Part shown: in pieces, positions 46,949 to 56,899 of the stretch
Numbering within the stretch: the stretch's first letter is position 1
Layout of the letters: every line of letters starts with the position of its first letter
Assembly (NCBI RefSeq): GCF_003002095.1
Contig: NZ_PVZC01000001.1
Location: 62,001 to 126,000, forward strand
Length of the DNA stretch: 64,000 bases
Reading direction: 5' to 3'
DNA from: Allonocardiopsis opalescens
GTDB taxonomy: Bacteria > Actinomycetota > Actinomycetes > Streptosporangiales > Streptosporangiaceae
Position numbers and translations under genes: made by a program
Notes under the pieces: model-generated
Seen by the model: only the letters and a program-made list of their open reading frames with translations
Database searches by the model: none
What the model was told of the DNA's origin: nothing

Positions 46949-47944
46949 GTGAACCTGGACGCGTTCGTGGCCGCGCACCACGAGGAGTGGCGCCGCCTGG
47001 AGCAGCTGGTGGCGCGGCGCCGCCGCCTCACCGGCACCGAGGTCGACGAACTCGTCGACCTCTACCAGCGCAGCGCCACCCACCTCTCCCTGGTCCGCTC
47101 GGCCCAGCCCGACCCCGCGCTGGTCAACTGGCTGTCGGCGCTGGTGGCGCGGGCCCGCTCCGCCGTCACCGGCTCCCACGCCCCGCTGTGGCGCGAGTTC
47201 ACCCACTTCTTCACCCGGGGCTTCCCGGCGGCCGTCTACCGGGTCCGCTGGTGGTGGCTGGCCACCTCCATCGCCTTCGTGCTGGTCAGCACCGCCATCG
47301 GCTGGTGGGTGGCGGCCACCCCGCAGGTGCAGGCCAGCCTGGTCCCGGCCGCCGAGGTCCAGCAGCTCGTGGAGCAGGACTTCGCCAACTACTACACCGA
47401 GTCGCCCTCGGCCGCCTTCACCGCCCGGGTGTGGACCAACAACGTCCAGGTCGCCGCGGTCGCGCTCATCCTCGGCGTCCTGCTCGGCATCCCGACCCTG
47501 TGGATCCTGTGGGGCAACGCCGCCAGCCTCGGCACCGTCGGAGGCTTCATGTTCGCCCACGACCGCGGCGACATCTTCTTCGGCCTGATCCTGCCGCACG
47601 GCCTGCTGGAGCTGACCGCGGTCTTCCTGGCCGGCGGCGTCGGCCTGCGGCTGGGCTGGACGGTGGTCGACCCCGGCCGCCGCACCCGCGGCCGGGCGCT
47701 GGCCGAGGAGGGGCGGGCCGCCGTCGGCATCGCCCTCGGCCTCATCGTCGTCCTGGGCGTCTCCGGGCTGATCGAGGGCTTCGTCACCGGATACGTGCAC
47801 GTCACCTGGATCAGGGTCGGCATCGGCGCCGTGGCGCTCGCCCTCTTCCTCGCCTACATCCTGGTGCTCGGCCGCCGCGCCGTGCGCGAGGGCGAGACCG
47901 GCGACACCGCCGACCGCCCCGACGTACTGCCCACCGCGGGCTGA
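46949..47944 (+). CDS. Stage II sporulation protein M (SpoIIM) family membrane protein
   Basis: 331 residues. A cytoplasmic N-terminal helical part (HEEWRRLEQLVARRRRL) precedes five or so TM helices: WWWLATSIAFVLVSTAIGWWVA, VAAVALILGVLLGIPTLWILWG, and two near the end. The IFFGLILPHGLLELTAVFLAGGVGLRLG segment is the SpoIIM/DUF95 hallmark. In Bacillus SpoIIM takes part in peptidoglycan degradation during engulfment. Actinobacterial members, always beside RDD, DUF58 and MoxR genes, have no proven role. GTG start, apparently leaderless. Confidence 0.9.
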   Translation: MNLDAFVAAHHEEWRRLEQLVARRRRLTGTEVDELVDLYQRSATHLSLVRSAQPDPALVNWLSALVARARSAVTGSHAPLWREFTHFFTRGFPAAVYRVRWWWLATSIAFVLVSTAIGWWVAATPQVQASLVPAAEVQQLVEQDFANYYTESPSAAFTARVWTNNVQVAAVALILGVLLGIPTLWILWGNAASLGTVGGFMFAHDRGDIFFGLILPHGLLELTAVFLAGGVGLRLGWTVVDPGRRTRGRALAEEGRAAVGIALGLIVVLGVSGLIEGFVTGYVHVTWIRVGIGAVALALFLAYILVLGRRAVREGETGDTADRPDVLPTAG

Positions 47945-47954
47945 GCGCGCCCCC

Positions 47955-49250
47955 TCACAGCCGGCCCTGCGCCTTCAGCGCCAGATAGGCGTCGGCGAGC
48001 GCGGGCGCGATCCGCTCCGGTTCGGCGTCGACCACCTCCACGCCCCGCTTGCGCAGCTCCGCGGTGACCCTGCGCCGCTCCGTGCGCGCCGTCTCGGCCG
48101 CGGCCGCCGCGTACACCGAGGGCGCGTCACCGCGCCCGGCCGCCATCCGCTCCACCCGCGGATCCGCCACCGCCGCCACCAGCACCAGGTGGCGCGCCGT
48201 CAGCGCGGGCAGCACCGGCAGCAGCCCCTCCTCCACGGCGGCGGCGTTGAGATCGGTGAGCAGCACCACCAGCGCCCGCTGCCTGGCCCGGCCGAGCAGG
48301 GTGGCCACCAGCGCGCCCGCGTCGGACTCCACCAGCTCCGCCTCCAGCGGCGCCATCGCCTGCACCAGCGCCGGCAGCACGTCGGAGGTGCCGGCGCTGC
48401 GCACATGCGCCCGCACCCGCCGGTCGAAGGCCAGGAACTCCACCCGGTCGCCCGCCCGCGCGGCCAGCGCCGCCAGCAGCAGCGCCGCGTCCAGCGAGTG
48501 GTCCAGGCGCGGGGTGTCGCCGACCCGCCCCGCCGAGGTGCGGCCGGTGTCGAGCACGATCAGGATCCGGCGGTCGCGCTCGGGCCGCCAGGTGCGCACC
48601 ACCACCGAGGTGGCCCGCGCGGTGGCCCGCCAGTCGATCGACCGCACGTCGTCGCCGGGCACGTACTCGCGCAGCGAGTCGAACTCCGAGCCCTGCCCCC
48701 GGATCATCGCCCGGTGCTGCCCGTCCAGCTCCCGCAGCCGCGACAGCTTCGCGGGCAGGTGGCGGCGGCTGTGGAAGGGCGGCAGCACCCGCACCGTCCA
48801 CGGCACCTCGTGCACGGCCTGCCGGGCGGCCAGCCCCAGCGGCCCCGTGCACCGCACCGCGACGGCGGCGGCCCGCCGGTCACCCCGCCGGGTGGGGGTG
48901 AGCACGGTGGCGACCCGGCGCCGCTCCCCGGCCGGCACGTCGAGCGGCACGTCGCGGGGGAGCGCCGCCGCGCTCGGCGGCCAGGCGTCGCGCAGCCGGC
49001 CGCGCAGCCGCCGCCGCGAGGGGTTCGCCACGGTCAGGGTGACGGTCGCCGACTCGCCCAGCCGGATCGCGGTGTCGCCGGACCGCTCGAAGCGGACCCG
49101 CCGCGCGCTCGCCGCCAGCGCCAGATCGGCCAGCACCCCGGCCAGCAGCACCAGCGCCACGATGAGCAGCATCCAGCCGTCCAGCGGCACGAGCAGCACC
49201 AGCACCGACGCCAGCACGCCGAGCAGCCCGGTGCGTCCGGTGAGCGCCAT
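47955..49250 (-). CDS. DUF58 (vWA-like) membrane protein
   Basis: 431 residues. Two short TM helices at the N terminus (LLGVLASVLVLLVPLDGWMLLIVALVLLAGVL) are followed by a beta-sandwich. The DUF58 domain proper has RSIDWRATARATSVVVRTW and a vWA-type fold starting ILIVLDTGRTSAGRV, where Ser/Thr of the metal site partly diverge. DUF58 proteins are the usual partners of MoxR ATPases, possibly in chaperoning metal insertion or complex assembly. ATG start 9 bp after the moxR stop. Confidence 0.9.
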   Translation of the reverse strand: MALTGRTGLLGVLASVLVLLVPLDGWMLLIVALVLLAGVLADLALAASARRVRFERSGDTAIRLGESATVTLTVANPSRRRLRGRLRDAWPPSAAALPRDVPLDVPAGERRRVATVLTPTRRGDRRAAAVAVRCTGPLGLAARQAVHEVPWTVRVLPPFHSRRHLPAKLSRLRELDGQHRAMIRGQGSEFDSLREYVPGDDVRSIDWRATARATSVVVRTWRPERDRRILIVLDTGRTSAGRVGDTPRLDHSLDAALLLAALAARAGDRVEFLAFDRRVRAHVRSAGTSDVLPALVQAMAPLEAELVESDAGALVATLLGRARQRALVVLLTDLNAAAVEEGLLPVLPALTARHLVLVAAVADPRVERMAAGRGDAPSVYAAAAAETARTERRRVTAELRKRGVEVVDAEPERIAPALADAYLALKAQGRL

Positions 49251-49259
49251 GGCGGCCCC

Positions 49260-50242
<983 letters not shown>

Positions 50243-50246
<4 letters not shown>

Positions 50247-51454
50247 GATCGGCGTACCTCTCTCTCCAGGGTGTCAAGCGCGTCGGCGAAGCGGACCAGC
50301 GCCGCGTCGTCGGAGGGCTCCGCCGTCCCGGCCGCGCCGGGTGGAACGGAACCGTACAGCAGGGCGTCCACCTCGGCGCCGGGGCGCCCCGTGCGGGCCG
50401 ACACCGCGCGCACCAGCTGCGCGGCGGCCGCGTCGGCGGGCAGGCCCAACCGGGCGCGCAGCCGCTCGCGCGCGCCGAGCCGCAGCGCCTCGACCACCCG
50501 GTCGGCGGCCCGCCGCGAGCGGTACAGCCGGGCCCGCCCCTCGACCGTCTCCGAGGCGCGCACCACCACCGGCAGCCGCTCGGCCACCACCGGCCCCAGG
50601 CGGCGGGCCCGCCACAGCGCGACCAGCACCACCCCGATGCCGAGCTGGACGGCGCCCAGCACGACCTCGCGCGGGATCAGCGCGTCCAGCGGCACCGGCT
50701 GCCCGGAGCCGGGCGGCGGCGGGTCGGGGATCAGCCACACCACGTGCTCGCGCTCGCCCAGCAGGTTCAGCGCCAGCGCCGCGTCGTCGGCCGTCAGCAG
50801 CCGCCCGTTCTGCAGCGGCTCCCCGGTGCCCAGCACCGTGACCGGCCGCCCGGCGAGCTCGGCGCGCAGCAGCGCGGCGCCGCCCTGCGCGGGGAAGCAG
50901 CCGACGGCGCCCGGCAGCTCATCGGCGGTGTAGAGGGCGCCGCCCATCCGCGCCTCGGCCGCCCCGCCCGCCGCCCCGGCCGGGCACCGCGCGGCGCGGG
51001 TGCGCACCGGGGTGCTCCCGGTCTCGGCCACGCCCGGCACGACCGCCGACAGCAGGTGCGGCGGCGGCTCCACCAGCAGCACCGCCCCGGCGCCGCCGGC
51101 CAGCTCCGCCAGCTCGGGCGCCCGGTCGGGCAGAATGTTCCCGCCGTCGACCACCACGAGCAGGCTGTCACCGGTGACGAGCCCCGCCGCCTGCTCCAGC
51201 CCGCGCGCCACGTCCACCCGGCCGCCCCGCTCCCGGTGGATCTCCGCGACCGCCCGGCTCCCCTCCCGGTCGGGCGCCTCGGGATCCAGCCGCCCCGTCG
51301 GCGCCGACGAACTCAGCAGCCCGAACACCACGGCCAGCAGCACCACACCCGCCACGATCAGGATCAGCGGCCGCCACCGCGCCACCCAGTCCCGCAGTGT
51401 GACGGAGCGCGCGGTACCCGCGTCCCGCACGTCAGTGCTCGGCGCGCCGCTCAC
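50243..51454 (-). CDS. DUF4350 domain membrane protein
   Basis: 403 residues. TM1 (about 29-48, PLILIVAGVVLLAVVFGLL) leads to an extracytoplasmic DUF4350 domain (DREGSRAVAEIHRERGG; SLLVVVDGGNILPD) and TM2 (VVLGAVQLGIGVVLVALW), followed by a cytoplasmic helical C terminus. Family function unknown; conserved partner of MoxR. GTG start. Its ribosome-binding site GGAGGTGG is part of a 27-bp repeat copied from the end of the DUF4129 gene, so the start region was rebuilt by a duplication (see findings). Confidence 0.85.
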
Positions 51455-51468
51455 CGCGCCACCTCCGC
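51442..51468. repeat. 27-bp direct repeat, copy 1
   Basis: Identical over 27 bp to 51894-51920. It covers the DUF4350 start codon and its ribosome-binding site. Confidence 0.85.
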
Positions 51469-51893
51469 TCCACCGGCCGGGCCGGTCCGCTCCCGAACCG
51501 CCCCGCGGCCGAGCGGGGGCGAGTTCGGAGCCGTCCGGGCGGACGAAGTCCCGACCGGGGCGGTCCGCGCGCCCGGCGGGGGCATGTCCGGAGCCGTCCA
51601 AGTGGACGAGGCTTCGATGAGGCCGGTCCGCGCGCCCGGCGGCGACGCGTCCGGAACCGTCCAAGTGGAGGAAGCCCCGATAAGGCCGGTCCGCGCGCCC
51701 GGCATTCGCGGAGCGGACGCCCCACCGCAGGACGGCCGCCCGCGAGCCGTCAAACGCGAGGCCGCGTTGTCCACAGCCGCGGCCGAAACGGTCCCGGCCG
51801 TCCACAGGCCGCCGCGGCCGCTCGCCCGGGCGCAGCTCGGCGCGGGAGAATGGTGTTGGGGTCGTCCCCCCGGGCGGGAGGGGGATGGGGGGA
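51469..51893. repeat. Insert between DUF4129 and DUF4350 with 63-bp tandem repeats
   Basis: Sequence between two 27-bp direct repeats (452 bp per period). It contains no gene. GGTCCGCGCGCCCGGC recurs at 51562, 51625 and 51688, a period of exactly 63 bp (21 codons), with the intervening TCCGGAGCCGTCCAAGTGG also repeated. A perfect DnaA-box 9-mer (TTGTCCACA) is at 51767-51775. Confidence 0.75.
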
Positions 51894-51920
51894 GCGCGCC
51901 GCTCACCGCGCCACCTCCGC
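51894..51920. repeat. 27-bp direct repeat, copy 2
   Basis: Identical to 51442-51468. It covers the last codons and TGA of the DUF4129 gene. Confidence 0.85.
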
Positions 51921-52532
51921 CGGGCGGCTGCGGCGCAGCCGCTCGTCCAGGTCGGCCACGCTCCGGTAGTCGCCGGGGCCGGCGGTGCGGCCGCCGTACC
52001 ACACGTCGTCGAACAGGCGCGCGGCCGCGGCCAGCGCATCGGCGTGCTCGGGCAGCGCCGCGGCGGCGGCCGCGGCCAGCTCGTGGGCGGTGCGGCCCGG
52101 CCTGGGATCCACCACGGTCCGCTCCTCCAGGTCGGCGGCGATCGCGCGCATCCGCTCCCGCAGCGCCTCCCCGTGCCGCCCCGCCGCGGCCAGCCGCTCG
52201 GCCCGAGCGCGGTGGTCGGCCGGTGTGCTCACCGGGTCGACGGAGGCGCGCGCCAGGCGGGCCCGCCGCTGCGCCGGGCCCACGTAGAAGAAGACGAACA
52301 CGCCCACGGCCAGCACCACCGCGAGCACCCCCACCAGGGTGAGCCAGCCGCCGGGCAGCGCGTCGCCCACCCGCCCGGCCAGGTCGGACAGGAAGTCGCG
52401 CCCCCGCTCCCACAGCCACTCCACCAGCGACGGCTCGTCGCGCCGGTACAGCGGGTCGCTCAGCTCCTCGCGGGCCAGCCCGGCCGCCTCGTCCGCGCCC
52501 AGGTCGGGCAGGCCCGCCACGGAAGCCGTCAC
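51903..52532 (-). CDS. DUF4129 domain membrane protein
   Basis: 209 residues. An N-terminal helical segment is followed by an amphipathic region with WLWERGRDFLSDLAGRVGD and one TM helix (about 62-82, LTLVGVLAVVLAVGVFVFFYV). The cytoplasmic DUF4129 domain comprises ADHRARAERLAAAGRHGEALRERMRAIAADLEER, DPRPGRTAHELAAAA, and the closing LFDDVWYGGR. In related proteins this domain is linked to transglutaminase or MoxR systems. GTG start overlaps the upstream membrane gene's stop by 4 bp (GTGA). Confidence 0.88.
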   Translation of the reverse strand: MTASVAGLPDLGADEAAGLAREELSDPLYRRDEPSLVEWLWERGRDFLSDLAGRVGDALPGGWLTLVGVLAVVLAVGVFVFFYVGPAQRRARLARASVDPVSTPADHRARAERLAAAGRHGEALRERMRAIAADLEERTVVDPRPGRTAHELAAAAAAALPEHADALAAAARLFDDVWYGGRTAGPGDYRSVADLDERLRRSRPAEVAR

Positions 52533-53749
52533 GCCCCCGGACCCGGCGCGGGGGCCTCCGGCCCGGACGGCGGCGGGGCGGCGTCGCGCCGCCAGGGGTC
52601 GGCGGCGGCCGCGGCCCCCTCGGGCCCGGCCTCGGCGGCGGCCGTGCGCAGCGCCAGGTCCAGGCCCTCGCGGCGCATCCGCAGGTCGGCGTAGAGCAGG
52701 GTGGTGACCCCGGCGGAGAAGGCCGAGGTCAGGCCGGACACCAGCAGCAGGCCCAGATAGTTGCCGACGGCCATCACGATCGGCGCCCAGGTGGTGCCCG
52801 GGCCGAGCACCAGCGCGAAGCCGAAGACCAGGATCAGCGGCAGCTGCAGGATCTGGGAGATCGCGTAGATCAGCAGATTGCTGAGCAGCAGGATGCCGAA
52901 CACCCGCCACCAGCCCCGCCGCACCAGCTCGCCGCTGCGCCGGATCGACTCGACCACCCCGACGCGCTCCAGCACGATCGCGGGCACCGCCATGCTGAAG
53001 AAGCGGATGTAGATCCAGACGGTCAGCACCGCGGCCGCGATGAAGCCGACGATCCCGACCAGCCCGGCCACCAGGCCGCCGGTGCCGTCGACCACCGAGA
53101 TCCCCAGCACCAGGCCGATCACCGCGCCGAACAGCAGCACGCTCACCAGGGTCGCCAGCAGCGACACCCCGACCACCGCCCACAGCCGGGGCCGCGCCGC
53201 CTCCCACGCCTCCCGGATGGAGGTGCGCCCGCCCAGCACCGACCGGGCCACCACCACCGTCAGCAGCGCGGTGACCACGGCCTGCGCGAGCGCCGTGACG
53301 AGGGTGCCGCCGTAGGTGACGGCCATCGACTCGGTGCTGTAGGGGAAGACGTCGGGGTCGAGCGCCTCGGGGTTGCTCAGCGCCTGGCCCAGCAGGCCGG
53401 AGATGTCGCCGAACATGAAGTAGAAGCCCAGCGCCACCGGCAGGTTGGCCACCGCCATCACCACGATGGCCAGGCCCAGGCTGGTCTGCGGATTGCGGCG
53501 CACATAGGTGAAGGCGCCGTTGATGATGTCGCCCAGCGTCAGCGGGCGCAGTTGCACCACGCCCGGCTTGGGCGCGCCGAACGGGGGGCCGGGAGGCGGT
53601 CCGCCGGGGCCCGTCGGGCCGCCGGGCGGCGGTGCCCACCCCTGCGGCGGGCCGCCCGGACCGGGGTAGGGCGGCGGCTGCTCCGGCGACCAGCTGGGCG
53701 GCAGATCGCCGTCGGGCGCGGCCCACTCCGATCCGCTGCTGCTGCTCAT
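52529..53749 (-). CDS. Six-TM membrane protein with Pro-rich N terminus
   Basis: 406 residues. A Pro/Gly-rich cytoplasmic tail (1-65) precedes the conserved LRPLTLGDIINGAFTYVRRNPQ, then about six TM helices including SLGLAIVVMAVANLPVALGFYFMF and GLVAGLVGIVGFIAAAVLTVWIYIRF. The loop RVGVVESIRRSGELVRRGWWRVFGILLL is typical of the DUF7847 / GDPD-membrane-domain-like family. Function unknown. It is first gene of the minus-strand group with DUF4129, DUF4350, moxR and DUF58. ATG start. Confidence 0.85.
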   Translation of the reverse strand: MSSSSGSEWAAPDGDLPPSWSPEQPPPYPGPGGPPQGWAPPPGGPTGPGGPPPGPPFGAPKPGVVQLRPLTLGDIINGAFTYVRRNPQTSLGLAIVVMAVANLPVALGFYFMFGDISGLLGQALSNPEALDPDVFPYSTESMAVTYGGTLVTALAQAVVTALLTVVVARSVLGGRTSIREAWEAARPRLWAVVGVSLLATLVSVLLFGAVIGLVLGISVVDGTGGLVAGLVGIVGFIAAAVLTVWIYIRFFSMAVPAIVLERVGVVESIRRSGELVRRGWWRVFGILLLSNLLIYAISQILQLPLILVFGFALVLGPGTTWAPIVMAVGNYLGLLLVSGLTSAFSAGVTTLLYADLRMRREGLDLALRTAAAEAGPEGAAAAADPWRRDAAPPPSGPEAPAPGPGA

Positions 53750-54465
53750 CTTCGGCTCCTCGGGCGAACGCGGCGGTCACGGCCCGCCGACCGGAACCGG
53801 CCGCGGGACCCGGCGCCCCCGGCCACGGTCGGCGCCCGTCCCCATCCTGGCATGCCGCCGCGCGGCGCGGCGATCGCGTCGTGGCCGATCCCGGGCACGC
53901 CGGCCCGCCGCGAGCGGCGAATTCGCCGGCCTGCCATTTGCGTGACCGGTCGATCGCGATGCGTGAATTCCGATGCGCACGGTGTCCGACCCTTGGCGGA
54001 CGCAAATAGGATGGAATACGTCACACTCGTGTGATCGGGCCGTAATGTGGCGGGGGCGCGCCGCGTCCTCGCAGGTCCGAGCAGGTCCGGCGGTTGAAGG
54101 CCGCCGCGGCCGCGCCCGCCCGCGCACCGCGCCGGGCGGCCGGCGGGCCCCCGTCCCGCCGCCGAGCGCACTGGTCAGCGCCGTTGACCAGTTCGCCTGG
54201 ACAACACTTACAATTTGACTTCCGTGAGCACACCACCCGTGCCCACCCGCGGCGCCCGGCCCCAGGGCCTCGCGCCGCGACGGCCGGTCAGCGGAAGCCA
54301 CACCGAATCAGTCCGATAATTCATTGACGACGAGAAAGCACTGGTGCGTCGCGACGGCCGACGGGCCCCAGGCCCGGCCGGACGGCCCGCCACCAGGACC
54401 GCCGAGGGCGGCCGTGCCCCTGCGGGCGGCCCGGGTTTTCTCCCCTGCGTGCAACGATTGGTGCC
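53750..54465. other. 716-bp divergent region upstream of mtrA
   Basis: No convincing gene. On the plus strand TTGACC (54184-54189) and TACAAT (54209-54214), 19 bp apart, form a possible mtrA promoter with a leader of about 245 nt. A small dyad TCACAC-TC-GTGTGA lies at 54021-54034. The region includes several A/T-richer patches unlike the neighbouring genes. Confidence 0.45.
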
Positions 54466-55143
54466 ATGAAAGGACGCGTGCTGGTCGTCGACGACGACCT
54501 CGCCCTTGCCGAGATGCTGGGCATCGTGCTGCGCGGCGAGGGGTTCGAACCCTCGTTCGTGCACGACGGTGACAAGGCGCTCGAGGCGTTCCGCGAGACC
54601 CGTCCCGACCTCGTACTGCTCGACCTGATGCTGCCGGGCGCCGACGGGATCGACGTCTGCCGGCAGATCCGCGCCGAGTCCGGCGTTCCCATCGTGATGC
54701 TCACCGCCAAGAGCGACACCGTCGATGTCGTCCTCGGCCTGGAGTCGGGCGCCGACGACTACATCGTCAAGCCGTTCAAGCCGAAGGAACTGGTCGCCCG
54801 GGTCCGGGTGCGGCTGCGCCGCACCGAGGAGCCGGCGCCCGAGGTGCTGCAGATCGGCGACATCACCATCGACGTCGCGGGCCACTCCGTGAAGCGCGAC
54901 GGCGTCCCCATCAGCCTCACCCCGCTGGAGTTCGACCTCCTGGTGGCCCTCGCCCGCAAGCCGCGGCAGGTCTTCACCCGCGAGGTGCTGCTCGAACAGG
55001 TCTGGGGCTACCGCCACGCCGCCGACACCCGGCTGGTGAACGTGCACGTCCAGCGGCTCCGGGCCAAGATCGAGAAGGATCCCGAGCACCCCGAGATCGT
55101 GGTCACCGTGCGGGGCGTCGGCTACAAGGCCGGGCCGGCCTGA
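54466..55143 (+). CDS. mtrA: Two-component response regulator MtrA
   Basis: 225 residues, OmpR/PhoB class. In the receiver domain the acidic pair is Asp10-Asp11, the phosphorylated Asp is Asp53 in LLDLMLPGADG, and the conserved Lys is in YIVKPFKPKEL. The winged-helix output domain (about 130-225) includes LTPLEFDLLVALARKPRQVFTREVLLEQVWGYRHAADTRLVNVHVQRLRAKI. MtrA controls cell-wall, division and osmotic genes in actinobacteria. mtrB and lpqB follow in the conserved order. Confidence 0.96.
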   Translation: MKGRVLVVDDDLALAEMLGIVLRGEGFEPSFVHDGDKALEAFRETRPDLVLLDLMLPGADGIDVCRQIRAESGVPIVMLTAKSDTVDVVLGLESGADDYIVKPFKPKELVARVRVRLRRTEEPAPEVLQIGDITIDVAGHSVKRDGVPISLTPLEFDLLVALARKPRQVFTREVLLEQVWGYRHAADTRLVNVHVQRLRAKIEKDPEHPEIVVTVRGVGYKAGPA

Positions 55144-55180
55144 GAGGTGCCGCGCACCTCCGGCGCGGCAGGGTGAACCG

Positions 55181-56899
55181 GTGGTGAAGACAGCGCGCGA
55201 CCGGGCCGCGACGGCGGCGCCGGCCGAACGGCGCCGACGGGTCCGCAGCGGGCTCCGGCGCGGGTACGTCGTTGTCAGGAAGGGCGCCCGGGACCTCGTC
55301 CACCGGGCCCACACCACCTGGCGCCGCTCGCTGCAGCTGCGCATCGTCACCTCCACCCTCGCCGTCTCCGCGCTGCTCACCGGCCTGCTCGGCTTCTTCC
55401 TGCTGCAGCAGATCACCGCCGGAGTGCTGCGCGCCAAGGAGACCACCGCGCTCAGCGAGCACTACGCCGGGCTCAGCTACGCCCAGAACGAACTGGCCGC
55501 CACCGACCAGACCGAGTACGACGCCCGCCTGGACGAGATCAGCGCCAGCCTCACCGAGCGCAGCGGCTCCACCCGCCTGTACGACGTGGTGATCCTGCCC
55601 TCCCAGCCCGGCGGCACCGGCCGGTTCAGCCGCGACATCAACGCCGACAGCGTGCCGCAGCGGCTCCGCGACGACCTGCACGAACGCGGCTCCTTCGACG
55701 AGCAGTACTTCACCTACACCTGCGTCCACCGCGACGGCGCCGACCGCGACCGCTGCGAACCCGGCCTCGTCGTCGGCGCCCGCCTGACCGCGCTGCTCGA
55801 CCTCTACTACGTCTTCCCGCTCACGCACGAGGCCGACATGCTCGAACTCGTGCGCAGCACCCTGATCGCCGTCGGCACCGCGATGGTGATCCTGCTGGTG
55901 CTGGTCGCCTCGCTGGTCACCCGGCAGGTGGTGCTGCCCGTCCGGCAGGCGGCCATGTCCGCGGAGCGGCTGGCCAAGGGCGAGCTGTCGGAGCGCATGC
56001 ACGTCCGCGGCGAGGACGACCTCGCCCGGCTCGCCATGTCCTTCAACGACATGGCCGGCAACCTCCAGGAGAAGATCCGCGAACTGGAGGAGCTGTCGAA
56101 GGTGCAGCGCCAGTTCGTCTCCGACGTCTCCCACGAGCTGCGCACCCCGCTCACCACCGTGCGGATGGCCGCCGACATGCTGCACGAGCAGCGCGAGGAG
56201 TTCGACGCCACCCAGGGCCGCTCCATCGAGCTGCTGCACGGCCAGGTCGAGCGCTTCGAGGAGATGCTGGCCGACCTGCTGGAGATCAGCAGGCACGACG
56301 CCGGCGCCGCCACCCTCGCGCCCGAGTCCGTCGACATCCGCGACGTGGTGATCAAGGTCGTCGCCGACAGCGAGCAGCTCGCCCAGCGCAAGGGCATCAA
56401 GGTCGTGCTCCGGCTGCCGGTCGAGGCGTGCGCCGCCGAACTCGACAGCCGCCGCGTCGAACGCATCCTGCGCAACCTGGTCGTCAACGCGATCGAGCAC
56501 AGCGAGGGAAAGGACGTCACCGTCACCGCGGGCGTCGACCGCGACGCCGTCGCCGTCGTGGTCCGCGACTACGGCGTCGGCCTGCGCGAAGGCGAGGAGT
56601 ACCTGGTCTTCGACCGCTTCTGGCGGGCCGACCCCTCCCGGGTGCGCACCACCGGCGGCACCGGGCTGGGCCTGTCCATCGCCCGCGAGGACGCCCTGCT
56701 GCACGGCGGCTGGCTGCAGGCGTGGGGGCAGCTCGGCCGCGGCTCCCAGTTCCGGCTCACCCTGCCCCGCGAGGCAGGCGCCGAGCTGCGCGGATCGCCG
56801 CTGCCGCTGGTGCCGGCCGAAGTGGAGATCAACCGGAGCAGGCCGGTCCCGTCCGAACCCGATCCGTCCTGGGCGGGAGGTGCCTGGACCGATGAGTGA
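55181..56899 (+). CDS. mtrB: Sensor histidine kinase MtrB
   Basis: 572 residues. TM1 (about 62-82) and TM2 (about 225-247) enclose an extracytoplasmic sensor region of about 140 residues. HAMP follows (RQVVLPVRQAAMSAERLAKGEL), then HisKA with VSHELRTPLTT (His318), then HATPase with the N box LRNLVVNAIEHSEG, VVRDYGVGL and TGLGLSIA. It phosphorylates MtrA. GTG start 37 bp after mtrA; the end overlaps lpqB by 8 bp. Confidence 0.95.
   Translation: MVKTARDRAATAAPAERRRRVRSGLRRGYVVVRKGARDLVHRAHTTWRRSLQLRIVTSTLAVSALLTGLLGFFLLQQITAGVLRAKETTALSEHYAGLSYAQNELAATDQTEYDARLDEISASLTERSGSTRLYDVVILPSQPGGTGRFSRDINADSVPQRLRDDLHERGSFDEQYFTYTCVHRDGADRDRCEPGLVVGARLTALLDLYYVFPLTHEADMLELVRSTLIAVGTAMVILLVLVASLVTRQVVLPVRQAAMSAERLAKGELSERMHVRGEDDLARLAMSFNDMAGNLQEKIRELEELSKVQRQFVSDVSHELRTPLTTVRMAADMLHEQREEFDATQGRSIELLHGQVERFEEMLADLLEISRHDAGAATLAPESVDIRDVVIKVVADSEQLAQRKGIKVVLRLPVEACAAELDSRRVERILRNLVVNAIEHSEGKDVTVTAGVDRDAVAVVVRDYGVGLREGEEYLVFDRFWRADPSRVRTTGGTGLGLSIAREDALLHGGWLQAWGQLGRGSQFRLTLPREAGAELRGSPLPLVPAEVEINRSRPVPSEPDPSWAGGAWTDE

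Noticed and set aside
51469-51893. Possible transposon in the DUF4129-DUF4350 insert
   Set aside because: No transposase gene and no terminal inverted repeats are visible; only direct repeats and 63-bp repeats, so I list it as a repeat-bearing insert.
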